Positions 1 to 9,065 are shown, counted from the first letter of the stretch. The stretch: 64,000 nt of DNA from Streptomyces sp. 71268 (GCF_029392895.1 NZ_CP114200.1:4743001-4807000); one strand, 5' to 3'. The notes: generated by a model not told the origin, from the letters alone. Numbers and translations are program-made.

Positions 1-72
1 TTCGATCCGTAACAAGGCTCTTCTGCGTTTGACGGAAAAGTTCTGGAGAAGCCCGCTCCGTACTGCGATCCT

Positions 73-615
73 GTGGCCATGAGCTACGTGGTCAGGGGAA
101 TCAAGAGCGACGAGTGGCCTCTTCTCAAGGAACTGCGCTTGGCCGCACTCGCCGATCCGGTGGCGCGGGTCGCCTTCGTGGAGACGTACGAGCGGGCGGT
201 CCAGGAGCCGGACTCGTTCTGGCAGAAGCGCGCCGAGCAGGGCGCAGCCGGGGAGGAACTGAAGACCTTCGTCGCCGAGATCGGTGGCGACGGTCCGGGG
301 GCCGAGCAGCCGTTCGCGGGCATGGCCGTCGTGCTGGTCGAGCGGGACCGGGCACAAACCCACCTGGTCGGCGTCTACACCCGCCCCGAGTGCCGTGGCA
401 CCGGGCTCGCCGGCGAACTGTTCCGCACCGCTCTGGAGTGGTCCTGGGAGCTGCCCGAATTCCATGTCGAACGCGTACGGCTCTGGGTGCACGAGCAGAA
501 CGAGCGCGCCCGCGCCTTCTACGCCAAGCTCGGATTCGCCGAGACCGGCGAGACCATGCCGTACCCGAACCGGCCGGAGGAGACCGAGTACGAGCTGGCC
601 CTGTACCGACCGTAG
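73..615 (+). CDS. GNAT family N-acetyltransferase
   Basis: A 180-residue GNAT-fold acetyltransferase that would move an acetyl group from acetyl-CoA to an unknown amine. The acetyl-CoA loop (motif A) is visible near residues 98-120 as VYTRPECRGTGLAGELFRTA, with the R-G-T-G-L-A pyrophosphate grip. Motif B follows near 138-158 (NERARAFYAKLGF). The GTG at 73 gives MAMSYVV; the ATG at 79 is equally possible because relatives usually begin MSY and no strong ribosome site separates them. It is a single gene pointing towards the convergent secretion operon, 50 bp from that operon's last stop codon. The substrate cannot be read from sequence. Confidence 0.9.
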   Translation: MAMSYVVRGIKSDEWPLLKELRLAALADPVARVAFVETYERAVQEPDSFWQKRAEQGAAGEELKTFVAEIGGDGPGAEQPFAGMAVVLVERDRAQTHLVGVYTRPECRGTGLAGELFRTALEWSWELPEFHVERVRLWVHEQNERARAFYAKLGFAETGETMPYPNRPEETEYELALYRP

Positions 616-665
616 ACCGGCCGCAGCACGGGCCCGGAGTGGCCGACGAGCCGTGCAGCCGGGTC

Positions 666-2451
666 TCAGGACACCAGGCTGCCGTGCGTGCGGGGCCAGC
701 GGGCCCGTGCCTGCTCCGGCGAGCGCATCAGGGCCAGCGCCTCCAGCCCCTGTGCCGGGCCGCCCGTCATCAGCTCGGGTAGCGCGGGGAACGGCGCCAC
801 GCCCGCGATGTCGTCCAGCACCAGTGTCAGCGGCGGGTCCAGCCGGCCGCCGGGGGAGCGCTTGGCCGTCTGCTGGGCGTGCTCGACGACGCTGGCGACC
901 AGCGCGGTGAGCAGGGGCATCGCGCCCGGTTGCGTGCGCGGGTTCTCCAGCGACTCGCCCACCACGTACAGCGTCCCGCCCTCGCCGACGAACGACTCCA
1001 GCGCGAGGGCGTCGGCGCGGCTGGCGTTGCACGCGTCCCGGATGTGGATCGAGGACAGCGCGGCCAGGGCGCGGGCCGTCAGCTCCTGGGCCATGTCGCG
1101 GCGCTCGGGGTGCGCGGTCAGCGTCGACTCCAGCTCGCCGGCCATGCCGCTGGTCGCCTTCGGGTTGGTCCGCAGGACGCGTACCGGCTCGTGCGCCGAG
1201 TGGCCCTGGGCCCAGCGGTGCACCTGGCGGAACGGGCGGCCGTCCACCGCCGCCGCGTGCAGCCAGCAGCGCAGCAGCGTCTCCGCCGCGTCCGCCGTCG
1301 CCGAGTCGATGAGCGAGACCGGCCGGACCGGGGCCAGCAGCGCCACCGCGCGAGCCGCGGCGACCTCCCGCGCCTCGCAGCCGCTGGCGGGGTTCCAGCG
1401 CAGGCGGGCCGGCGTGTCCAACAGGTGGCTCGGGTCGAAGACGTGCACCGGGCCGAGCTTGGCGCGGGTCCCCGTCGTCTCCGCCCACAGCGTCGCGTCG
1501 CTGCTGGTGACCAGCGTCGGGCCGGCCGCCTCCAGGATCGCGTGCAGGGCGGCGTCCTGACGTTCGGCGGCGCTCCCGTACCGGACCCGCGACGGGGGCT
1601 CGGCGCCCGGCCAGGCGCCGTCGCGCTGCGCGGGCACACCACCGGGCGCGGCGGCGCCGTACGGGAGCGAGGAGTGGGCCCCGGATGCCGTGGGAGCCGC
1701 GGGCGCGGCCTCGGTGGCCGTCCCGGAGGCCGGGGCCGGGGCCTGGACCGGGGCCTGGGCCGGCGGTGGCTGAGGTGCGGCCTCCTGGGCGTGGCCGCTG
1801 GCGCCGGCCGGCTGGGCCGTGGAGGCGGCTGGCTGAGAGGGTGCGGGGGGCGGGCTGTGGGCTCGGGAAGATGGCCGTGAAGTAGGCCGCGGGGTCGATG
1901 GGCGGCTGCGGGTCGGGCGTGGCGGCGGGCCCAGCGGCCAGCCCAGCGGCGGGCTCGGCCGGTGCGGCGTACGGCTCCGGGGCCGCCTCGACGGGGCCCG
2001 CGGGGCGGGTGCTCGGGGCGGTGTCCTGGGGCTCTTGCGGGCGCGGGGCGTGGGCCCGCTCCTCGGCGGCCTGGCGGCGGTCGGCGGCGCGGCGGGCCCG
2101 CATCAGGCGGTACCGGGCGACCGTACCGATCACGAAGACCGCGATGACCAGCAGGACGAGGACCTCGCTGATGAACAGGCCCCAGAACAGCCCGTACCCC
2201 GAAAGCTGTTCCTCGGGGGTGTGCGGCCAGGCCGTGGCGAGGTCCCCCGGGTCCTGCACCAGGTGCCGTGCGGCCTGCGGGGTGCGGATGAACGACACGT
2301 TCTCCGGCCAGGCGCCGTGCGCGAGCAGTCCGGCCAGGCCGGTGGCCGTCCAGGTCAGCACCACCAGCCCGATCAGGAACAGCAGCGCCCCGATGAGCAA
2401 GCCGTCCGGAATGCCGCGCTCCGGCGCGCGGTCCCGCCTCGGGTCCGCCAT
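666..2451 (-). pseudogene. VirD4/TraG-like type IV secretion coupling protein, frameshifted
   Basis: Last gene of the T4SS-like operon, three bases after the VirB4-like gene. The ATG at 2451 opens a frame with two transmembrane segments (about residues 18-45 and 85-108) and a Pro/Ala linker. The frame is lost near 1845-1850, where C6 on the coding strand appears to carry one extra base; removing it joins the N-terminus smoothly to the C-terminal frame ending at 666. The C-terminal part (from about 1637) resembles VirD4/TraG ATPases: a DATLWAET...LGPVHVFDP block, RWNP, and a Walker-B-like LVLDDIAGVAPFPALPEL. No Walker A (GxxGxGKS) is present even in the repaired protein, so the ATPase may be degenerate. 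The shift may be a real inactivating change or a sequencing error; either way the uninterrupted C-terminal frame only starts at the GTG at 1637. Confidence 0.75.
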
Positions 2452-2454
2452 CGC

Positions 2455-3939
2455 CTAGGCCACCGTGGACTCGGACGCGCCGGACGCGGGTGGGCCGTAG
2501 GGCGCGTACGGACCGTACCTGTCGTAGCCGCCGTACCCGTCGGGCCCGCCCGCGAGCCCCTCCTCGGCGAGTCGTTGCTCGACGGCCTCGGCGGCGCGGG
2601 CCTCGGCCTCAGCCTCGGCGGCCAGCGCGGCGGTCAGCGAGTCCTCGGTCATGGCGCGGTCGGTGTAGACCAGCGGGCGCTCGGCCTCGGTGATCAGGTG
2701 CTTGACGACCTGAACGTTTCCGTTGACGTCCCAGACGGCGATGCCGGGAGTGAGGGTGGGGATGATCTCCACGGCCCACCTCGGCAGGCCGAGCACCCGG
2801 CCGGTGGCGCGCGCCTCGTCGGCCTTCTGGGCGTAGATGGTGCGGGTCGAGGCCATCTTGAGGATGGCCGCCGCCTCGCGGGCGGCGGCGCCGTCCACCA
2901 CGTCGGACAGGTGGTGGACGACCGCGACGAAGGACAGGCCGAGCCGGCGGCCGAACTTCAGCAGTCGCTGGAAGAGCTGGGCCACGAAGGGCGAGTTGAT
3001 GATGTGCCACGCCTCTTCGACCAGGAAGATGCGCTTCTTGCGGTCCGGCCTGATCCAGGTGTGCTCCAGCCACACGCCGACGATCGCCATCAGGATCGGC
3101 ATCGCGATCGAGTTGCGGTCGATGTGCGAGAGGTCGAAGACGATCAGCGGCGAGTCCAGGTCGATGCCGACCGTGGTCGGCCCGTCGAACATGCCGCGCA
3201 GGTCACCGTCGACCAGTCGGTCCAGGACCAGCGCGACGTCCAGGCCCCAGGCCCGTACGTCGTCCAGGTCCACGTTCATCGACTCGGCCGAGTCCGGCTC
3301 CGGGTGGCGCAGCTGCTCGACGATGTCGGTGAGCACCGGCTGCCGGTCGGTGACGGTCTGGTTGACGTACGCGTGCGCCACCTTGAGCGCGAAGCCGGCG
3401 CGCTCGTCGAGGCCGTGGCCCATCGCGACCTCGATGATGGTGCGCAACAGGGCGAGCTGGCCGGTCGTGGTGATCGACGGGTCGAGCGGGTTGAGCCGGA
3501 TGCCGCCGTCGAGGGCGGCCATCGGGTCCAGGCGGATCGGCGTGATGCCGAGCTGCTGGGCGATGAGGTTCCACTCGCCGACGCCGTCCTCGCCCTGCGC
3601 GTCGAGGACCACGACCTGCCGGTCCCGGAACCGCAACTGGCGCAGTACGTACGTCTTCTCCAGGGCGGACTTGCCGTTACCGGACTCGCCGAGCACCAGC
3701 CAGTGCGGGGCGGGCAACTGTTGCCCGTACAACTGGAACGGGTCGTAGATGTACCCCTTGCCGGAGTACACCTCGCGCCCGATGATCACGCCGGAGTCGC
3801 CGAGGCCGGGCGCGGCGGTGGGCAGGTAGACGGCCTGGGCCTGGCCGGTGGAGGTGCGCACGGGCAGCCGTGTCGTCTCCACCTTCCCGAAGACGAAACT
3901 GGTGAAGGCCTCGGTGATGACGCCCATCGGATCGACCAC
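2455..3939 (-). CDS. VirB4-like T4SS ATPase (ATP-binding protein)
   Basis: A 494-residue hexameric-type ATPase expected on the cytoplasmic face of a type IV secretion channel. Walker A is GESGNGKS at residues 84-91. Walker B is RIFLVEEAW at about 303-311, followed by the HxxxS...QRLLKFGRR region typical of VirB4/TraC. The C-terminus is rich in Pro, Tyr and Gly. The GTG start at 3939 is supported by AGGGG seven bases upstream; an internal ATG at 3927 is less likely. It lies 10 bp after the SCO6880-family gene and 3 bp before the coupling-protein gene, so it is surely co-transcribed. The protein lacks the N-terminal domain of ordinary VirB4, which seems to reside in the neighbour at 3950-5503. 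Confidence 0.88.
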   Translation of the reverse strand: MVDPMGVITEAFTSFVFGKVETTRLPVRTSTGQAQAVYLPTAAPGLGDSGVIIGREVYSGKGYIYDPFQLYGQQLPAPHWLVLGESGNGKSALEKTYVLRQLRFRDRQVVVLDAQGEDGVGEWNLIAQQLGITPIRLDPMAALDGGIRLNPLDPSITTTGQLALLRTIIEVAMGHGLDERAGFALKVAHAYVNQTVTDRQPVLTDIVEQLRHPEPDSAESMNVDLDDVRAWGLDVALVLDRLVDGDLRGMFDGPTTVGIDLDSPLIVFDLSHIDRNSIAMPILMAIVGVWLEHTWIRPDRKKRIFLVEEAWHIINSPFVAQLFQRLLKFGRRLGLSFVAVVHHLSDVVDGAAAREAAAILKMASTRTIYAQKADEARATGRVLGLPRWAVEIIPTLTPGIAVWDVNGNVQVVKHLITEAERPLVYTDRAMTEDSLTAALAAEAEAEARAAEAVEQRLAEEGLAGGPDGYGGYDRYGPYAPYGPPASGASESTVA

Positions 3940-3949
3940 GGCGCAGCCC

Positions 3950-5503
3950 CTATCGTCGGATGCCGGTGGCGAACGGCAAGGTGTTCACAAAGGCCCGGTG
4001 GTGTTCGCGATCGCACCACTCCAGCTTGAGGTAGCTCTTGCCGGCCGAGGCGCGGATGGTGCGCTTGTCCCGGGCGAGGGCCTCGGGCGAGCGGGAGGAG
4101 ACCGTGATGTAGCCGACGAGGTTGACGCCGGCCGCGCCGCTGGCCAGGTCGTCGCCGCGCTGGTCGAGGCGGCCGTGGGCGGCGATGTCCCGCGGGTCGA
4201 CGGTGCGGTTCATCTTGGCCTGGCGGCTGGCCTCCGCCTCGTCGTTGGTCTTCTCCGTCAGCATCCGCTCGATGGCCAGCTCGGTGGGCTCCAGGTCCAT
4301 GCAGACCGCGACCGTACGGATCACGTCGGGGGTGTGCACCAGCAACGGGGCGAGGAAGTTCACGCCGACGGGCGTCATCGGCCACTCCTTGACCCAGGCG
4401 GTGGCGTGGCACCAGGGGGCGCGGGTGCTGGACTCGCGGGTCTTGGCCTGGAGGTAGGTGGGCTCCATGGCGTCGAGCTCGGCGGGCCAGGCGTTGCGCT
4501 GGGTCATGGCCTGGATGTGGTCGATGGGGTGGTCGGGGTCGTACATCGAGTGCACGAGCGAGGCCAGCCGGCTCTGCCCGAGGGGCTGGCGGACCCGGAT
4601 GTCGGCCTCGGCGAGTCGGGCGCAGATGTCGGTCAGCTCGCGGGCCATGACGACGGCGAGTCCCGCGTCGCGGTCGATGCGCTTGCCGCTGTGTCGGGAG
4701 GCGCGGGCCATGGCCTGGGCCTCGGCGGACAGTTCGCGGGTGTAGTGCATGCAGGCGACGAGGTAGGCCCGGTGCTGCTCGGACGAGGTGGAGACCATCG
4801 ACTGGAGCTGGTCGTAGGAGTCCTTGAGCCACTCCGGGGAGTTCGCGTCGCCGCGCCGTTCGACGTCCTTGGCGTGCGCGTCGGGGTCGGCGGGAAGCGT
4901 ACGGGCGAGCATCTGGAGGCGGGTCACGAAGCCGTCGCCGTTGGCCACGTGCTTGAGCAGCGTGCCGAACCGGTCGACCAGCGCCTCCTGGTCCTCGCTG
5001 TCGCGCAGGCCCACGCCGGGGCCCTCGATCTCGATGGCGGCGGTGACGGTGCGCCGGTCCGCGTGCAGCAGGACGGCGATCTCGTCGGGCCCGAAGGGTG
5101 CCGCGAGCCAGTTGATGTGCCCGATGCCGGGCGGGGGGCCCACCTCGACCTCCCGGCCGTCGAGGCGGGTGCCGGCCTCGGCGACGGCCGAGCGGTAGGT
5201 GGCGCCGCGGCGGGTGATGCGGCGGTAGGAGCGGTTGATCTCGAACCACTTGTAGAACGTGCGGCCCCGGTACGGGACGTAGACCGCGCCGAGGGCCAGC
5301 GCGGGGAAGCCCACCAGGGTGATGATGCGCAGCATCAGGACGGGCACGAGCAACCCGCACATCATGCCGATGAAGCCGCCCGCGATGATCAGGGCGATCT
5401 CGCCCGTCTCGCGGTTCTTGCCGACGATCGCGTTCGGGCGCGCCCGACCGATCAGATACGTACGGCGGGGCGCGATGGGGTGGGACTGGGCCTCAATCGT
5501 CAA
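3950..5503 (-). CDS. SCO6880-family T4SS protein (PrgI/VirB3-like anchor plus VirB4-N-like domain)
   Basis: A 517-residue member of the actinobacterial SCO6880 family. Residues 1-32 are cytoplasmic. Two hydrophobic helices (about 36-56 and 58-75) precede a short basic stretch, VPYRGRTFYKWFEINRSYRR, which resembles PrgI/TcpE/VirB3 anchors. The soluble rest (about 105-517) has the feel of a VirB4 N-terminal domain, and the ATPase half is encoded by the next gene. The start is TTG at 5503, preceded by a near-perfect GGAGGTGA site. The TTG overlaps the upstream TGA (TTGA, 4 bp), so translation is coupled to the VirB6-like gene. Family assignment is firm; the VirB3-VirB4N reading is inference. Confidence 0.82.
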   Translation of the reverse strand: MTIEAQSHPIAPRRTYLIGRARPNAIVGKNRETGEIALIIAGGFIGMMCGLLVPVLMLRIITLVGFPALALGAVYVPYRGRTFYKWFEINRSYRRITRRGATYRSAVAEAGTRLDGREVEVGPPPGIGHINWLAAPFGPDEIAVLLHADRRTVTAAIEIEGPGVGLRDSEDQEALVDRFGTLLKHVANGDGFVTRLQMLARTLPADPDAHAKDVERRGDANSPEWLKDSYDQLQSMVSTSSEQHRAYLVACMHYTRELSAEAQAMARASRHSGKRIDRDAGLAVVMARELTDICARLAEADIRVRQPLGQSRLASLVHSMYDPDHPIDHIQAMTQRNAWPAELDAMEPTYLQAKTRESSTRAPWCHATAWVKEWPMTPVGVNFLAPLLVHTPDVIRTVAVCMDLEPTELAIERMLTEKTNDEAEASRQAKMNRTVDPRDIAAHGRLDQRGDDLASGAAGVNLVGYITVSSRSPEALARDKRTIRASAGKSYLKLEWCDREHHRAFVNTLPFATGIRR

Positions 5504-6795
5504 CGCCGGTCACCTCCCGAGGTGTTGCTGGTATTGCTGGTGTTGCGGTTCTGGGCGCGGGGCGCCGGGGTGGCGGGTGCGCGGTTGCCGCCCCCGCCGG
5601 AGTCACCGCCGCGCGCGCTGTGGGCGGCGACGCCGCCGGAGACGGGGTTGGCGGGGCGCGGCTGGGACGAGCCGCCGCCGATGGGCGTGCCGACGGCGCG
5701 GTTGCTGTGGGCGTTCATGCCCTGCTTGACCAGGGCGGCGGGGGAGCTGACGATCGCCGCGGCCTGGCGCGACGCGGCGTCGCTGCTGGCGTTGCGGCTG
5801 TTGATGATCTCGTCACCGAAGCCGGGCACGAAGCGGTAGATCATGGCGCTCGCGAAGATGGCGAGGATGATGATCGACAGGCCGGAGACCACGGCCGAGA
5901 ACGCGTCGGGCCCCTCGTCCCCCGAGAGCGCTCCGGCGAGCCCGAGCACGATGACGATCACCGGCTTGACCAGGATGACCGCGATCATGAGCCCGGCCCA
6001 GCGGCGGACGTGGCCCCACATGTTCTTGTCGACCAGGCCCGCGTAGACGGCGGTGCCGAGCAGGGCGCCGACGTAGAGCAGGGCGGCGCGGATGACGAGT
6101 TCGAGGCAGAGCACGCCGGCCGCGAGGATGGTCACCAGCGACACGACGATGAGCATGATCGGCCCGCCGCCGATGTCCTCGTCCTTCTTGAGCGCGTCGG
6201 CGAACGAGCCGAAGAACGCGTCGTTGTCGGCCCCCGTGCCGGTGGCGATCACTTCCGTGACGGCGTCGGTGGCCGACACGACGGTGTAGAGCACCAGCGG
6301 CGTGAAGGCCGAGGCCAGCACGGTGAGCCAGAGGAACCCGATGGCCTCGGTGATCGCCTCGATGAACGGCACCCCACGGATCGCCCGCTTGGCGACGGCG
6401 AGCAGCCACAGGAGGAGGGTGAGCACGGTGGAGGCGGCGAAAACGATCGCGTACTGGCGCAGGAACGTCTCGTTGGTGAAGTCGACGCCCGCCGTCTCGT
6501 TGACCATGTCGGAGAGCTTGCCGACGAGCCAGGAGGCGGCCTTGGCGCAGGACCTGGCGAGGGAGGCGGCGGGGTCGATGGGGGCGGTGGGGTCGTCCGG
6601 GCCGGAGCCCCCTCCGCCGTTGTCGTCACACAGGTCCTTCAGCTCGTCCGGGTACTCATCGCAGTGCCCGTCGTCGCTCGCCGACGGCTTCGGAGTCGGC
6701 TCAGCGGTCGCGCGCGTGGCGAGTAGCAGGACCGCGGTGGGGCTCAGGGTGAACAGCGCGGCCAGGGTGAGGGAGCGGCGACGTTTAGCGGGCAT
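5500..6795 (-). CDS. VirB6-like polytopic membrane protein of the T4SS cluster
   Basis: A 431-residue protein with a signal peptide (basic start, hydrophobic core, ATRATA cleavage-like end at about 33). A short acidic, cysteine-bearing exported segment (HCDEYPDELKDLCDD) follows, then about six transmembrane helices between residues 85 and 320, and a disordered Gly/Ser/Asn tail. This layout matches ConG/TrbL/VirB6 channel proteins. The ATG at 6795 is chosen over an upstream in-frame codon at 6825 because GGAGGG lies seven bases before it. The start overlaps the end of the TcpC-like gene by 11 bp, and its stop overlaps the SCO6880 start, so the operon is tightly coupled. Confidence 0.82.
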   Translation of the reverse strand: MPAKRRRSLTLAALFTLSPTAVLLLATRATAEPTPKPSASDDGHCDEYPDELKDLCDDNGGGGSGPDDPTAPIDPAASLARSCAKAASWLVGKLSDMVNETAGVDFTNETFLRQYAIVFAASTVLTLLLWLLAVAKRAIRGVPFIEAITEAIGFLWLTVLASAFTPLVLYTVVSATDAVTEVIATGTGADNDAFFGSFADALKKDEDIGGGPIMLIVVSLVTILAAGVLCLELVIRAALLYVGALLGTAVYAGLVDKNMWGHVRRWAGLMIAVILVKPVIVIVLGLAGALSGDEGPDAFSAVVSGLSIIILAIFASAMIYRFVPGFGDEIINSRNASSDAASRQAAAIVSSPAALVKQGMNAHSNRAVGTPIGGGSSQPRPANPVSGGVAAHSARGGDSGGGGNRAPATPAPRAQNRNTSNTSNTSGGDRR

Positions 6796-7663
6796 AGGTG
6801 AACCCTCCGAACCTCTGGACGGCATCGGCCATCTCCTCAGCCGATGACGCGGTCTGGTCCCGGCCGACGGGTGCCGGCCCGTCCTGCTGCTGGTAGTCCG
6901 TGACCTTCCAGTCGTCGTCGATCCACTTGAGCTCGAACGTCTTGGTGTACCAGCCCTCGGTGACGGGCCACTTGGAGTCCTCGCCCGCCAAACCGACCAG
7001 GGTGGAGTACCAGACGGCCACGCTCGCGGTGTTGCCCTTGAAGTCGACGATCTTGGTGCCGATCGGGTTGCTGCGGCACACGAACGTCATTCCCTCGGGC
7101 GCCTTGCCGTCCGCGTCGAGCCCGATGGCCGTGCGGAGCTTCTCGCCGGAGTACACCTTGTCCAGCGGGGCCTGCCGGGCGGCGGCCACTTCCGGGGCGT
7201 ACACCGTGTTCACGATGGCGTGCCGGGTGTCCTGGGAGTACATCTCGACCGACCCCAAAGCCACCGCGTAGTTCGCCGCCGCGCTCTGGGCGCCCTGTTC
7301 CGTGCGGGGGAAGCCGGTGGCGATGCCCGTGGCCGTGTCCTTGCCCTTGACGGGGCGTTCGCCGGTGGGGGCGGTGGACCGGGCCTGGTTGCCCTTGGTG
7401 TCGCCCGAGCCGCCGCCGTTGCCGTCGTCGGAGTCGCCGCCGCCGCGGTTCGCGAAGGCGATGGCCGCGATGAGGAGGACGACCACGGTCACCACGGTGA
7501 GCAGGCTGCGGCTCGGCTTGGCGGTGGGGCGAGGGCGGCGGCCGGCGCCGAAGGCGTCGCCGTCGCCGTCCGGGAGTCGGGTGCGGGTCAGCCGCCCGTC
7601 GGTGCCGGCGGGGCCGTGGTCGCCGCCGTACGAGTCGTAGTGATCATCGCCCTGGGGACTCAT
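6785..7663 (-). CDS. VirB8/TcpC-like conjugal transfer protein
   Basis: A 292-residue protein with an acidic, glycine-rich cytoplasmic start, one transmembrane helix (LLTVVTVVVLLIAAIAF, about residues 50-68), a low-complexity linker, and a C-terminal soluble domain (about 110-285) outside the membrane. The arrangement and the pattern YTKTFELKWIDDDWKVTDYQ suggest the NTF2-like fold of TcpC/VirB8, which scaffolds T4SS channels. The ATG at 7663 is preferred over upstream starts because it follows GAAGGGG at ten bases and because the upstream extension is Arg/Gly junk. It may be coupled to a small reading frame ending in an ATGA overlap. Fold assignment is inference from architecture. Confidence 0.8.
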   Translation of the reverse strand: MSPQGDDHYDSYGGDHGPAGTDGRLTRTRLPDGDGDAFGAGRRPRPTAKPSRSLLTVVTVVVLLIAAIAFANRGGGDSDDGNGGGSGDTKGNQARSTAPTGERPVKGKDTATGIATGFPRTEQGAQSAAANYAVALGSVEMYSQDTRHAIVNTVYAPEVAAARQAPLDKVYSGEKLRTAIGLDADGKAPEGMTFVCRSNPIGTKIVDFKGNTASVAVWYSTLVGLAGEDSKWPVTEGWYTKTFELKWIDDDWKVTDYQQQDGPAPVGRDQTASSAEEMADAVQRFGGFTYAR

Positions 7664-7854
7664 CGCGCGCCCGCCCCTTCGCCCGTGGCCTCGGTCTCCG
7701 CGGCGCGCCGCAGCCCGGCCGCGCCCGCCCCGCGGCGGGTGGCCCGCCCGCGTGTCGCCGTGCTGACCGTCGTCTCGTCCGCCGCTCTCGCGGCGCCCGG
7801 GTACGACGGTAGCGGGGCGCGGCGGGGCGCGGGGGCGATGGTGTGAGTGCACAT
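7660..7854 (-). CDS. possible small hypothetical protein
   Basis: A 64-codon frame starting with ATG at 7854, ending in TGA that overlaps the TcpC-like ATG (ATGA, 4 bp). About 90 % of its third positions are G or C, as expected for a real gene, but the product is Ala/Arg/Thr-rich without recognisable motif and the nearest GAGG is 13 bases from the start. It may be a leader that couples translation, or a chance frame. Confidence 0.35.
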   Translation of the reverse strand: MCTHTIAPAPRRAPLPSYPGAARAADETTVSTATRGRATRRGAGAAGLRRAAETEATGEGAGAR

Positions 7855-8169
7855 CAGGCTGACACAACCTCAGCAGCGGGACCGGGGGAGAGGCGGGAGG
7901 TCGAAGTAGCGACGGCGCGGTAGGGCTGTCGCCTGTCCCGCCCGGGCCGCGGGGAGCGCGGGTGGCGGTCCGAGTGGCCTGGAGGTGTGGGCATCAGCTT
8001 GCGGCCTCGTGGGGAGGGGAGGGACGAGCGAAGGGGCTCGTATGCGTGGAACGGTCGGGCGGGATGAGGGCGGGTGGGCTCGCGCGGCGTACGGGCTGGG
8101 TGTGGGCTCGTACGCCGCGCGGCGGTGCGGACGGCGGGCGCGCGTCCGCGCGGGGCGGAGGCCGGCGGC
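7855..8169. other. non-coding stretch between pilin-like and channel genes
   Basis: GC-rich DNA with no supported gene on either strand. The only clear structure is the hairpin at 8081-8121. Frames here encode Arg/Gly/Ala strings and look like shadows. Confidence 0.6.
8081..8121. terminator. 13-bp stem, candidate terminator or attenuator inside the T4SS operon
   Basis: CGCGCGGCGTACG at 8081-8093 is matched perfectly by CGTACGCCGCGCG at 8109-8121 around a 15-base loop. It lies about 50 bp after the pilin-like gene and 400 bp before the TcpC-like gene. It could end most transcripts after the pilin gene, giving more pilin than channel ATPase. There is no U-tract, which is usual in Streptomyces. 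Confidence 0.5.
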
Positions 8170-8478
8170 CTAGACGGCCATGCCGTACACGATGGTGAAG
8201 AGCGTGCCGAGCGAGCCGATGATGAAGACGCCGGTCAGGCCCGCGACGATCAGCCCCTTGCCCTGCTCGGCGCTGAACGTGTCGCGCAGGGCCGTGGCGC
8301 CGATGCGCTGCTTGGCCGCGCCCCAGATCGCGATGCCGAGGCACAGCAAGATGGACACGGCCATCACGACCTCGATCATGATGCGCGCTTCGTTGCCCAA
8401 GCTCCCGAAAGGCCCCCAGTCGGGGGCGATTCCGCCGATGATGGTGGTGATGTCGCCTTTTTCGGCTGCCAAGTACAT
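8170..8478 (-). CDS. small two-helix membrane protein, VirB2/pilin-like
   Basis: A 102-residue protein with a short N-terminal segment (MYLAAEKGDI), one helix at about 33-53 (MIEVVMAVSILLCLGIAIWG), a basic loop (AAKQRIGATALRDTF), and a second helix at about 76-100. This is the size and topology of VirB2/TrbC pilins and of ConB-like small proteins in Gram-positive T4SSs. It is the first gene of the secretion operon; GGTGAG lies about six bases before ATG 8478. No signal peptidase site is obvious. Its place at the operon head supports a T4SS role; the pilin reading is inference. Confidence 0.7.
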   Translation of the reverse strand: MYLAAEKGDITTIIGGIAPDWGPFGSLGNEARIMIEVVMAVSILLCLGIAIWGAAKQRIGATALRDTFSAEQGKGLIVAGLTGVFIIGSLGTLFTIVYGMAV

Positions 8479-8858
8479 GTGAACTCACCGCCCCTTATGG
8501 GTAGTTGTGTACCGCCTTACCGTGCGGCACGGGTCAGTCTCTATCTTCGCCGAAGTTGCCACTGTCGCATGTCGATTTGGCGGCATTTCTTGGCGGATCT
8601 CGTATCGGATCTGGGCTTCACCGTTCTGACCTGCGGTCAAACCGTACAAACGCGGCTCGAAGACGTGTCAGCCCGATGGGTGGTCGTCACTCTGCGTATC
8701 ACGCTCGGTGGCGGACGGCAATGGAGTTGTGGTTGTCCGTGGAGGAAGCGTCCCGGGTGGGAGCGCGGCCAACGCGGGTGCGGGCGGCGGATGGTGGCCT
8801 CCGCCCGGTGCGTCTACGGGTGTACCCGCTTGCGCTCCCGGCTATCCGACGGCCCGCC
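8479..8858. other. upstream region of the T4SS operon
   Basis: About 380 bp without a supported gene. It must hold the operon's promoter. A TGACC-TGC-GGTCA inverted repeat lies near 8627-8639, possibly a regulator site. No clear -35/-10 pair could be fixed by eye. Confidence 0.5.
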
Positions 8859-9065
8859 TCATTCCACGAAGTCGTCGAACTCCCCCGCCTTGACGCCCTT
8901 GATGAACGCGTCCCACTTGGCCCGGGTGGTGACGACCACCTGGTCCCGGTCGCGGCTCTCCCGGAGGTAGACGCGGCCGTCGGGCCCCGCGGCCACCTCG
9001 AGGAACTCGGGCGGGTCCTCCCCTTCCGGTACGGCGCGCTGCCAGTCCAGCTGGTTCATGTCCAT
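8859..9065 (-). CDS. DUF397 family protein
   Basis: A 68-residue protein with the DUF397 pattern: an N-terminal W (LDWQRA), a central VEVAAGPDGRVYLRES-like strand, and a C-terminal RAKWDAFIKGVKAGEF helix. In Streptomyces such proteins usually pair with an XRE regulator of the BldB/Scr toxin-antitoxin-like group, but none is next door. The ATG at 9065 follows AAGGA at about ten bases; an ATG at 9059 is also in frame. It lies between the secretion operon and the divergent wall hydrolase. Function unknown. Confidence 0.75.
   Translation of the reverse strand: MDMNQLDWQRAVPEGEDPPEFLEVAAGPDGRVYLRESRDRDQVVVTTRAKWDAFIKGVKAGEFDDFVE

Noticed and set aside
2035..4029. 664-codon plus-strand frame opposite the VirB4-like gene
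   Set aside because: Gly/Arg/Val-rich shadow of a high-GC gene; the minus strand carries Walker motifs.
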